Origin: Candidatus Cloacimonadota bacterium
Lineage (GTDB): Bacteria; Cloacimonadota; Cloacimonadia; Cloacimonadales; TCS61
Assembly (NCBI GenBank): GCA_018645365.1
Contig: JABGOP010000018.1
Coordinates: 1 to 34,421, forward strand
DNA length: 34,421 nt
Direction of reading: 5' to 3'
The notes under the pieces are model-generated. The model was not told the origin of the DNA and made no database searches. It was given only the letters and a program-made list of their open reading frames with translations. The stretch's first letter is position 1; the number at the start of each line of letters is the position of its first letter. This document shows positions 18,080 through 25,322 of the stretch, in pieces. The translations under genes were made by a program, and so were the position numbers.

Positions 18080-19015
18080 ATGAAAAAAAATGACAGTTTT
18101 CAAAATAAAAAAACAGAGATTTTAGAGTATAATCGTAAAATATTTAGAGAGTTCAAAAAATCGTTGAAGGACACAATTTTTGATGAGACTTTGACGCTCT
18201 ACATTTTGCGACCAATTGCATTTGTCTTCGTGAAAATTCTTTATCCAACATCAGTTACACCAAATCAAGTTTCGTTTGCCGCCATTATTTTGGGTTTTAT
18301 TAGTGCTTTTTTTTTCGCACTTGGAGATGTCTCATTTGCTGGTATTCCACACATAAATTTTATCATCGGTGGAATTTTGTATTTCTTCATTTTAGTTTTA
18401 GATTGTGTGGACGGAATGATTGCACGATTGAAAAAAAATGGCACGCTAACTGGCAGAATTATCGATGGTTTTGCAGATTATACTGTGGGGATTTCCGTTT
18501 ATATTGGCTTGGGAATTGGTTTCGATAAAATGGGTGGTTTAGGCTTTCCAATTTCACATTGGTGGCTTTTGATAATTGCAGCCGCGAGTCATATTTTTCA
18601 TTCTGTGATTGTGGATTATTATCGCGTTGAATTTATGTCACACGGGTTGGGAAAATCTGGTTCAGCGTGGGAAGACAAGAATAAATTTAAGGCAGAATTA
18701 GCAAAAATTAAACATGAAAAAGGTCACATTATTGATAAGTTTTTGATAACGCTTTACATCGGTTATTCTCATTTACAACTTTTTCAATTAACAAAAAAAG
18801 AGAGTTTTGAGCAAAAATCATATTTTGACGCGAACCAATTTTTGATAAAATTATGGTTTTGGATAGGTCCAACGGCTCATATTTTTGCCCTAATTTTCGC
18901 AGTTATAGTTTTTCGAATAGAATATTTTTTCATTTATACTATCGGAATCGCCAATATTTATATGCTCGCTTTGTGGATAATTCAAGTGAAAATTAAACAG
19001 AAACTTAGAGCTTAA
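18080..19015 (+). CDS. CDP-alcohol phosphatidyltransferase family protein
   Basis: An integral membrane enzyme that joins a CDP-activated lipid and an alcohol (or a CDP-alcohol and a lipid). The full signature DxxDGxxARx8GxxxDxxxD is present as DCVDGMIAR-LKKNGTLT-G-RII-D-GFAD at about residues 112-137. There are about six hydrophobic segments, a roughly 55-residue soluble N-terminus, and a charged insert (about 190-230) between helices. At 311 aa it is longer than PgsA or PssA (about 180-250), so it is not one of those by length; substrates are unknown. SD AAGAGG. It converges on kdtA with only 2 nt between the stops. Confidence 0.85.
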   Translation: MKKNDSFQNKKTEILEYNRKIFREFKKSLKDTIFDETLTLYILRPIAFVFVKILYPTSVTPNQVSFAAIILGFISAFFFALGDVSFAGIPHINFIIGGILYFFILVLDCVDGMIARLKKNGTLTGRIIDGFADYTVGISVYIGLGIGFDKMGGLGFPISHWWLLIIAAASHIFHSVIVDYYRVEFMSHGLGKSGSAWEDKNKFKAELAKIKHEKGHIIDKFLITLYIGYSHLQLFQLTKKESFEQKSYFDANQFLIKLWFWIGPTAHIFALIFAVIVFRIEYFFIYTIGIANIYMLALWIIQVKIKQKLRA

Positions 19016-19017
19016 AG

Positions 19018-20286
19018 TTATTCTAAAATTAGTTTAATTATTTTTTCGGAACCGTGTGAATTGTCTTCTACAAATTTGAAAGTTGCTTCTTTTAGCATTT
19101 TCAATTTTGATGAATTATTCATTAAATTAAAAAAAACAGCCAAATCATTTGCTGAAAAAGTCATCTTCCCTAAATTCAAATTATGCATTGAAATGGCTTC
19201 GTCCAAAATTTTAATATTCGGTCCAAAAGAAACAGCACAACCGTAAACAGCTGGCTCAATCACGGAATGGACACCTGCACCGAAACCAGCACCAATGTAA
19301 GCTAAATCGGCGTATTTGTAAAGGTCGGCGAGAATTCCGACGCTATCTACAATTACCGCATTTGCTTCAATTTTGTCTTTCATTTGGGAAAATCGTTGAG
19401 CAGAAATTTTATTTTTTGCTAACTTATTTTCGATTTTTAGAAGCGTTTTTTCATCTACTTCGTGTGGCACGAAAATCAATCTATTTTCCAAGTTATTGAG
19501 AGATTTATCACCGTTTGGGTATCGTATTTTTATTGCACCAAACACGACATCAAAATCAGATTCAATGATGCTTCCAAAAATAATGTTTTTAGAATCACAA
19601 ATATTTTTTGGAAAATGCTCTGTTTTATTTTGTTTTTTTCGTTCGATTATTTGGTCAAATCGAGTATCGCTAATTGTAATAATTTTGTCATTGGAAACAA
19701 GTTTTTTGAAATTATTAGCCAATCGTTCAGAGCCAGCTATAACTAAATCAAAATGTTTAAAAACCCAAGAATTTAAAGCTTTTAATGGCCATTTCAAACG
19801 AGATGATTCATCGTATAAATTGCCGTTTATGAGATATGTTTTTACCTTAAATAATTTAGCGAAAAATAGATGGGTTGGCCAAATATCGTGACGCGTAATG
19901 ATGAGTATTTCAGGTTGGAATTTTTTGAAAAAAAGGTAAACACTTCCCGCAAAATCGAAGGGTAAATAGCAAACAGCATCGAATAAACTAGAATCTTTTT
20001 CTTTTTCAAAAATCGTAGGTGAAAAAAAACTTTGTAACACAAAATATTTGTCATGATCAACTCGTCTTAAAATTGGTTTCAACTGTTCAAATTCACCCGC
20101 TGAAGCAGCGTGTAAAATGATTAATTTGCGTTTTAATTTTTTTTGTTTAATTTTAATTAATGCACTTTTCCATGAAATTGGTAAATCTCTAAAACGCGTT
20201 CTAATTTTATGGTTAAAAATGCTCGAAAAAATTAGAATTATCCACAAAATTGGAGATAAAATCAGATATAAAAAATATAATAACAT
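19018..20286 (-). CDS. waaA: 3-deoxy-D-manno-octulosonic acid (Kdo) transferase
   Basis: WaaA/KdtA transfers Kdo from CMP-Kdo to the lipid A precursor at the inner membrane, the first core sugar of LPS. The 422-aa product has a hydrophobic N-terminal anchor (residues 1-24), then LIILHAASAGEFEQLKPILRR with the family's catalytic acid, IITRHDIWP, GSERLANNFKKL, IFVPHEVDE, and AYIGAGFGAGVHSVIEPAVYG, the nucleotide-binding GT-B part. It is the last gene of the nine-gene glycan operon, 6 nt after the HAD gene; no clear Shine-Dalgarno site is visible. It shows that the cell makes Kdo-lipid A. Confidence 0.93.
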   Translation of the reverse strand: MLLYFLYLILSPILWIILIFSSIFNHKIRTRFRDLPISWKSALIKIKQKKLKRKLIILHAASAGEFEQLKPILRRVDHDKYFVLQSFFSPTIFEKEKDSSLFDAVCYLPFDFAGSVYLFFKKFQPEILIITRHDIWPTHLFFAKLFKVKTYLINGNLYDESSRLKWPLKALNSWVFKHFDLVIAGSERLANNFKKLVSNDKIITISDTRFDQIIERKKQNKTEHFPKNICDSKNIIFGSIIESDFDVVFGAIKIRYPNGDKSLNNLENRLIFVPHEVDEKTLLKIENKLAKNKISAQRFSQMKDKIEANAVIVDSVGILADLYKYADLAYIGAGFGAGVHSVIEPAVYGCAVSFGPNIKILDEAISMHNLNLGKMTFSANDLAVFFNLMNNSSKLKMLKEATFKFVEDNSHGSEKIIKLILE

Positions 20287-20292
20287 TAATTT

Positions 20293-20796
20293 TTAGCGAT
20301 ACTTCAAAATGGTGTCCACAAATTCGCGAAATGCCCCATCACCACCATTGCGACTTGTTATCAAATCTGGATCAAATTGGTCTAAAATGATGCTACTTTT
20401 TGGCATTGCAGTCAAACCGACTGATTTTAAAACATCTAAATCATTGATATCATCGCCGATATATGCTACCGCTTCTAACGAAATATTCAGCTTTTGGCAC
20501 AAAGATTTTAACCTTTTTAATTTTTCTTTTTCGCCCAAAAATAAATGCTTAATTTTTAGTTTTTCTGCTCTTCGTTTGACCATTTCGGTACTTTCGCCAG
20601 TCATAATCGCAACTGGGATTTTGTGTTTTTCCAAAATGTGCATTGCCATGCCATCGTAGGTAGAAAATGCTTTTATCGTTTCACCTTCAGCGGTGTAATA
20701 CATTTTTGCATCTGTCCAAACGCCATCAATATCGGTCGCAATCAATTTTATGTTTTTAGCATTTTTTTTGAATTTATTTTCATTAAATTTTACCAT
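20293..20796 (-). CDS. HAD phosphatase, type C0 (nonulosonate-9-phosphate phosphatase or KdsC-like)
   Basis: A 167-aa HAD enzyme with no cap domain. The nucleophile motif is DIDGVWTD (Asp22, Asp24); T66 (AIMTG) is motif II; a Lys of motif III and GDDINDLDVL complete the site. KdsC proteins carry TGR at the specificity position, but here it is TGESTEMVKRRAEKLK, giving E68, R76 and K79. As I recall, these match E56, R64 and K67 of the Bacteroides KDN-9-phosphate phosphatase BT1713, with the same 12-residue offset as the nucleophile aspartates. It overlaps the neuB stop by 7 nt, which supports a role in dephosphorylating a sialic-acid-9-phosphate. Because kdtA follows, a Kdo-8-phosphate role, or both, cannot be ruled out. 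Confidence 0.85.
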   Translation of the reverse strand: MVKFNENKFKKNAKNIKLIATDIDGVWTDAKMYYTAEGETIKAFSTYDGMAMHILEKHKIPVAIMTGESTEMVKRRAEKLKIKHLFLGEKEKLKRLKSLCQKLNISLEAVAYIGDDINDLDVLKSVGLTAMPKSSIILDQFDPDLITSRNGGDGAFREFVDTILKYR

Positions 20797-21839
20797 TCGA
20801 TGTCCTCTTCATTCATTACTGTATCGGCCAAAATGTCAATTTTAGATTTTTTACCGATTAAATTTTTAATTTTCATTGGTGAAATTCCACTACCAGGACC
20901 TTTGGTGGTCAACATTTTTCTTGTAATTATATCACCTTTTTTGATATCAACGAAAGATACGATACTTTTCGCTAATTTCTTAAATATGGGTGCCTCAGAT
21001 TCTTGCATCTCCTTTTGAAAAACCCCCATTGCTTCTTCGATGTGATGAATATCTCGCACCATTTTTGCAAAGCCTTGTGGTTCAAGTGATGCCGCGTGAT
21101 CTCCACCCTTCATAGTGCGATCGAGAGTAAAATGTCGTTCGATAATTTTTGCACCCAATGCTACTGCAACTGGTGGAATGGCGATGCCTTGTTCGTGTCC
21201 AGAATACCCAATTATTGCATTTGGAAATTCAGCTTTATAGGTGTGCAAAACATTCAAATTTATTTCGTCAAATTTTGCAGGATAAGTTGAAGTGCATTGT
21301 AAAATTGCAATTTTTTGATTGAACTGCTCAACATGCTCAACGGCCTGTTTTACAATTGACATATTTGCCATTCCCGTTGATAAAATCATCGGTTTATTTT
21401 TCTTCGCAGTATGCTCTAATAATGGAAAATTAGTTAAATCTGCAGATGCCATTTTGAAAAATTGAACTCCCAATTCATCTAAAAAATCGATACTTTCTTC
21501 ATCCCAACCCGATGCTGAAAATTGAATATCCAGTTGCTTACAATAATCCAACAATTCACGATAATCCGATTCAGAAAGTTCAAGTGCATGTTTGTGTTCA
21601 CCGTAAGTTTTTCCAAAACTATTTCGATTATCATAAGACATTTCCAAGCCTTCTTTGGTCAAAATTCGACTGATTGTCCGCTTTTGCAATTTCACTGCAT
21701 CTGCACCGCAATCTTTTGCTTCGTCGATTAATTGTTTAGCAATATTTATATCGCCTTGATGGTTAATTCCAATTTCAGCAATAACAAATGTTTGTTGTTC
21801 GTCACCAACTAATTTATTTCCTAGCTTGATTGTTTTCAT
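20790..21839 (-). CDS. neuB: NeuB-family sialic acid synthase, NANS-like (probable 9-phosphate synthase)
   Basis: Condenses PEP with an N-acylmannosamine or its 6-phosphate. The 349-aa product has the TIM-barrel NeuB domain (FVIAEIGINHQGDINIAKQLIDEAKDCGADAVKLQK at the N-terminus) and a C-terminal SAF antifreeze-like domain from about residue 285 (KSIVSFVDIKKGDIITRKMLTTKGPGSGISP). Segments such as FGKTYGEHKHALELS, FSASGWDEESIDFL, FFKMASADLTNFPLLEHTAKK and IGYSGHEQGIAI resemble animal NANS more than the usual bacterial NeuB, LegI or PseI, which read GLSDHT at the last site. Strong SD AAGGAGAAAA. Overlaps neuA by 4 nt. Substrate is not proven: ManNAc-6-P or Man-6-P. Confidence 0.9.
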   Translation of the reverse strand: MKTIKLGNKLVGDEQQTFVIAEIGINHQGDINIAKQLIDEAKDCGADAVKLQKRTISRILTKEGLEMSYDNRNSFGKTYGEHKHALELSESDYRELLDYCKQLDIQFSASGWDEESIDFLDELGVQFFKMASADLTNFPLLEHTAKKNKPMILSTGMANMSIVKQAVEHVEQFNQKIAILQCTSTYPAKFDEINLNVLHTYKAEFPNAIIGYSGHEQGIAIPPVAVALGAKIIERHFTLDRTMKGGDHAASLEPQGFAKMVRDIHHIEEAMGVFQKEMQESEAPIFKKLAKSIVSFVDIKKGDIITRKMLTTKGPGSGISPMKIKNLIGKKSKIDILADTVMNEEDIEW

Positions 21840-22516
21840 TTTTTCTCCTTTAATTTTTGATATATTTTCTCTAACATTATAAAATCTATTTCGCTATCGA
21901 TTTCACCTGAATATTCTTCATCAAAAATGATATGCCCAATTTTTCCACCCAATCTATTCCCAGTCTTCTCAAAATTATCTCGACTAAAAATATACAGCGA
22001 GCCATTTTCAACATACCGAATATCTTCAGTTTTCATATCTTGTCGTCTAGGTCGATTTAAATAATTGTATTCGGCGATTGTTTTATTATCTTTAATTCTC
22101 CAAAAAAACCGATGAGTTGGAGAAATGGATAAGAGCGATTCACAACCATTTTTTATAAATTTTTCTATCGCATTTTGCACTGCATTTTTTGGTCGAATTG
22201 GGCTGGTTGCTTGCAATAAAACAATAATGTCAGGTTTAGGTGATATTTCTGAAATAGCATGTTCAATTGCAGATTCGGTCGTTGCTGTGTCTCCTGAGAT
22301 TTCATTAGGTCGCCAAATAATTTTTGCACCAGCATTTTTTGATATATCTGCAATTTCCTTATCATCAGTCGAAACATAAACAGCATTCATCAACTTCGAT
22401 TGCAACGCATGTTCAATTGAGTGAATAATTAATGGTTTTCCACCGAAATCTTTGATATTCTTTCCTGGGACACCTTTGCTGCCACCGCGTGCTGGAATTA
22501 TTGTGATGATATTCAT
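21836..22516 (-). CDS. neuA: CMP-N-acylneuraminate cytidylyltransferase
   Basis: Activates sialic acid (or a relative such as KDN) with CTP to CMP-sialic acid. The 226-aa single-domain product has IPARGGSKGVPGKNIKDFGGKPLI at residues 7-30, VSTDDKEIADI, LLQATSPIRP, RPRRQD near 153, YVENGSLYIF near 166, and EIDSEIDF near the C-terminus, the metal-binding motif of the family. No phosphatase domain is fused; that function is in the neighbouring HAD gene. Overlaps both neighbours by 4 nt. Confidence 0.95.
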   Translation of the reverse strand: MNIITIIPARGGSKGVPGKNIKDFGGKPLIIHSIEHALQSKLMNAVYVSTDDKEIADISKNAGAKIIWRPNEISGDTATTESAIEHAISEISPKPDIIVLLQATSPIRPKNAVQNAIEKFIKNGCESLLSISPTHRFFWRIKDNKTIAEYNYLNRPRRQDMKTEDIRYVENGSLYIFSRDNFEKTGNRLGGKIGHIIFDEEYSGEIDSEIDFIMLEKIYQKLKEKK

Positions 22517-23130
22517 TTTAAGTAATCCTTTAATAAAACAACTTTTTTAGTTAAAAGTAATGATTCAATATACTTCTTTTCACCATCCATATTGTGTTTT
22601 GTTGCTTTTTTAACAATATTTTTTTCGATTAACCATCGCGTTAGACGATTCTCATTATAATGCGTTTGGGAGTCAATAAAGAAATCGAAACCATGGATAA
22701 CAACTTTATCAAAATTATCTAAACCCCACATTATTGATGATGTCCCAGTTGTTGGGCGAGTTACACCAATTTGTTTTTCATATTTCAACATTTTGTTGTT
22801 AGAAATTAGCTCATAATTTGAACGCTGAGTGCCAAGTCTTTTTTCTATCCGCTGATGAATTGCATCACCCTTCCTTGATAATATTTCAGCAGGGATAAAT
22901 ACTACAATTCTATCTGGTTTATCAATCCTTTTTTTCAATCCCTGATTTGCTCCATTAAACCAAATATCTGTTTTATTTCCAACATATTTCTCATATTTTT
23001 CAATTGAATAATTATTAATACGAGCAATATTGGAAAATTGGTTAATTTCTTTGCCATATTGATAATTCAATGCCGAAGAACCATTTGCAATTATTAATAA
23101 AATATTTGATGTATTTAGTAAATTACTCAT
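22513..23130 (-). CDS. GT29-like sialyltransferase candidate
   Basis: The 205-aa protein has no signal peptide, but all four sialylmotifs of family GT29 can be read in order. Motif L is at residues 11-57 (IIANGSSAL...YGKEI..FSNIARINNY....VGNKTDIWF). Motif S is at 124-151 (RPTTGTSSIMWGLDNFDKVVIHGFDFF). Motif III is HYNE at 157-160. Motif VS, HX4E, is at 179-184 (HNMDGE). It overlaps neuA by 4 nt, the gene that would make its CMP-sialic acid donor. Animal GT29 enzymes are Golgi proteins of 300-400 aa, so this would be a minimal soluble form. The donor is inferred; the acceptor is unknown. Confidence 0.75.
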   Translation of the reverse strand: MSNLLNTSNILLIIANGSSALNYQYGKEINQFSNIARINNYSIEKYEKYVGNKTDIWFNGANQGLKKRIDKPDRIVVFIPAEILSRKGDAIHQRIEKRLGTQRSNYELISNNKMLKYEKQIGVTRPTTGTSSIMWGLDNFDKVVIHGFDFFIDSQTHYNENRLTRWLIEKNIVKKATKHNMDGEKKYIESLLLTKKVVLLKDYLK

Positions 23131-23150
23131 TTTTGATATCCTAATTTAGA

Positions 23151-23170
23151 GTACTCTTATTTAAGAGTAC
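23151..23170 (-). repeat. Perfect inverted repeat in the glycan operon
   Basis: GTACTCTTA TT TAAGAGTAC is a 9-bp perfect inverted repeat with a 2-base centre, in the only sizeable gap (51 bp) of the - strand operon, between the LicD-family gene and the GT29-like gene. On the - strand it is not followed by a T-tract, so it is not an obvious terminator. It may be a processing or attenuation hairpin, or a protein site. Confidence 0.5.
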
Positions 23171-23181
23171 CTTTATAAACA

Positions 23182-24261
23182 TTAATGTTCCTCTTTGTAG
23201 ATAGATCCATCATCCAATGCAACATTCCATTCTTTGACGGGTGTTTTCCAGTTTTTACCATATTTCACTTTTAAAAATTCTTCGGGATTTGATGGAACTG
23301 GAATCATTTTACCATAAAATTCTATTTCTTCTATTGAATCAAAGAAAACTTTTTTATGATATGCATTTCTATCCCAAACAACATATTTATAAACTTCTTC
23401 ATTTCGATTTGGGAGTTGACCTAAGTAATAGACAAATAAATCTAGGCATAAATCTTCTTTTAAAAAATGATTTTTTCGAGGATAAACTTTGATTACACGA
23501 TAATTTCCCAGTTGCCATAAACCATCAATTGACTTAAACTCTTTTACACTTACATAATATTGTTTCTTTAGATTTGAAATCATTTTCTTCATCTTTAAAT
23601 CAGATGAATATTTCATCCCCAAATCTAAATCATGGTCCCATGGGATTAACTTTTTATCTCTTATAGCACCAAGTAAAGTGCCACCTTCAATCCAATAATC
23701 AACATTACTATTTTTAAGAATATCATTAACATCAAGTAATAATTTTACTGCTTTTTTTTCAGATTCAGAATCGAAAGAAACTGAATGTTTTTTATAAAAA
23801 GATAACATCAAATCAGCACGATACTTATTTACAAATGATGATAAATTGTGTGGAATTTTCAAATCTAAATTATCTAAGATTTTAGTTTCTATTGCTAAAT
23901 CAGTTTTTTTCAGTTTTACATCTGCACCACCAAGATGCATTGTGAAATTTTCGTCAATAGATTTTAGTATTGAAAGGCGAATACTATCAGAATTTTTTTT
24001 GAAAAAAGTAGGCTTAAAACGAAGTCGGTAAAATAACTTGCCATTACTTTTTTTAGGCTTTATAATAATTTTATTGAAAATCAGGATTAAAAATAATTTT
24101 ACAAGTTTAATCTTAGAAAAAGGAAAAAGATATAAATGTAAATTGGGGGAATATTTGAAAATATCACCCTCAGAAAAACCAACGAGTGAATCTGCACCTA
24201 TAATATATTTTATATTGACTCTGTCTAAATTTTTTATAACTATTTTATGAAATGGTTTCAT
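23182..24261 (-). CDS. LicD/fukutin-family phosphotransferase with a degenerate second LicD-like half
   Basis: LicD proteins transfer phosphocholine, and fukutin/FKRP relatives transfer ribitol- or glycerol-phosphate, from CDP donors to glycans. The C-terminal half (about 185-359) has the nucleotidyltransferase signature NVDYWIEGGTLLGAIRDKKLIPWDHDLDLGM with DHDLD at 209-213, a second DLCLDLFVYYL segment, and the closing VPSNPEEFLKVKYGKNWKTPVKEW. The N-terminal half (about 15-152) seems to repeat this plan without the acidic residues: NIKYIIGADSLVGFSEGDIFKYSPNLHLYLF and then IPHNLSSFVNKYRADLM. Downstream of tagD and the glycerophosphotransferase (TAATG overlap), so CDP-glycerol is the likely donor. 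The gene is strikingly AT-rich. Confidence 0.75.
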   Translation of the reverse strand: MKPFHKIVIKNLDRVNIKYIIGADSLVGFSEGDIFKYSPNLHLYLFPFSKIKLVKLFLILIFNKIIIKPKKSNGKLFYRLRFKPTFFKKNSDSIRLSILKSIDENFTMHLGGADVKLKKTDLAIETKILDNLDLKIPHNLSSFVNKYRADLMLSFYKKHSVSFDSESEKKAVKLLLDVNDILKNSNVDYWIEGGTLLGAIRDKKLIPWDHDLDLGMKYSSDLKMKKMISNLKKQYYVSVKEFKSIDGLWQLGNYRVIKVYPRKNHFLKEDLCLDLFVYYLGQLPNRNEEVYKYVVWDRNAYHKKVFFDSIEEIEFYGKMIPVPSNPEEFLKVKYGKNWKTPVKEWNVALDDGSIYKEEH

Positions 24262-25322
24262 TATTCCTCTATTTGTTTTTTTTCATCAGTTTTGATAAAA
24301 TGTTCAATCATTTTCATCATTCTTTGTGATGTCTTACCATCATATTTATAGCAACTTTGCTCTGTCCAATAATTTTGTTTATCACTGATTTGATTGATAT
24401 TTTTCACTGCATTTTCAATTGCTAAATCAATTTCTTGAGGTTTAGAAGAATTCCCAAAATCCCAATCTTCATCAACATATGGAATTTTAAATGGTCTTAA
24501 TTTTCTGTCTGTTTTCATTTCTTGTTCGAGTCTCTCGTCAGAAATCCACGAATCACCCTTGCGTTTATCAACCTCTGGAAAACATCCTGGATAATTTGGT
24601 AATATCATCTGAATTACTTGCTTTTTTAAAATACTTGCTTCTGCCAAGACAGATGACACATCGCTGATAATAATATCGGCTAAATGCAAAAATTGATTTA
24701 TATTTCCATCTGTTGGCACAATTGCACCATATTTTTTTGCTAACCGATAATCGGCTGAATGTGGGACAATAATTAGATTTTCGAGGTGCTGTAAGTATTT
24801 TACATTATGTATTCCAGCATCTTTATTTCGCTTGCCACCCCACGATGGTGCAAATAAAATAATTGGTTTTTTAGAATCCAACCCTAATTTTTCACACATT
24901 TCTAACTTATTGATTTCAACTTTTAGCAAGTCATCAATTTTAGGATAACCACCCAATAAACCATTTTTAAAATCTGGGTTTATCGCTTCCATTTTTCGTT
25001 TAAAAACTTCACCTGGATAAAATAATATTGCAGATTTATGAAAGAAATTATATTTGTATGTGTAATACTTCATTGGACTTAAGCCATGCTCAATGTAGAT
25101 GTATTGCCCTTTCCAACCAGAATTTTGCAATCGATAAAGAGGTTGATCATAAGCAATTATAATTAGGTTTGAAATACCTTTCATCAATTTTCGATTACGA
25201 AAACTATGTTTATGAACTTTACTTAATTCAACATCCCAACCATTATTTTTCATTAATTGGAATAGCGGAAGAATGCTTGAGTATCCTTTTGGTGTTGAAT
25301 AAATGAAGTCTATTTTTTGCAC
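24261..25322 (-). CDS. CDP-glycerol:glycerophosphate glycerophosphotransferase family protein (TagB/TagF-like)
   Basis: A GT-B fold transferase of the teichoic-acid type that adds glycerol-phosphate from CDP-glycerol to a lipid or glycan acceptor. The 353-aa product has YIEHGLSPMKYY, GYPKIDDLL, ILFAPSWGG at about 158, IVPHSADYR, ADIIISDVSSVLAEASILKKQVIQM, and the C-terminal CYKYDGKTSQRMMKMI, all typical of PF04464. It lacks the membrane-anchoring N-terminus and extra domain of full TagF and is closer to TagB length. The start is GTG at 25322, overlapping the tagD TAG by one base (TAGTG). Confidence 0.88.
   Translation of the reverse strand: MQKIDFIYSTPKGYSSILPLFQLMKNNGWDVELSKVHKHSFRNRKLMKGISNLIIIAYDQPLYRLQNSGWKGQYIYIEHGLSPMKYYTYKYNFFHKSAILFYPGEVFKRKMEAINPDFKNGLLGGYPKIDDLLKVEINKLEMCEKLGLDSKKPIILFAPSWGGKRNKDAGIHNVKYLQHLENLIIVPHSADYRLAKKYGAIVPTDGNINQFLHLADIIISDVSSVLAEASILKKQVIQMILPNYPGCFPEVDKRKGDSWISDERLEQEMKTDRKLRPFKIPYVDEDWDFGNSSKPQEIDLAIENAVKNINQISDKQNYWTEQSCYKYDGKTSQRMMKMIEHFIKTDEKKQIEE

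Noticed and set aside
20790-21839. Legionaminic or pseudaminic acid synthase
   Set aside because: The GYSGHE and KTYGEHK segments fit NANS-type enzymes better, and no LegB/PseB-type dehydratase or aminotransferase gene is nearby.
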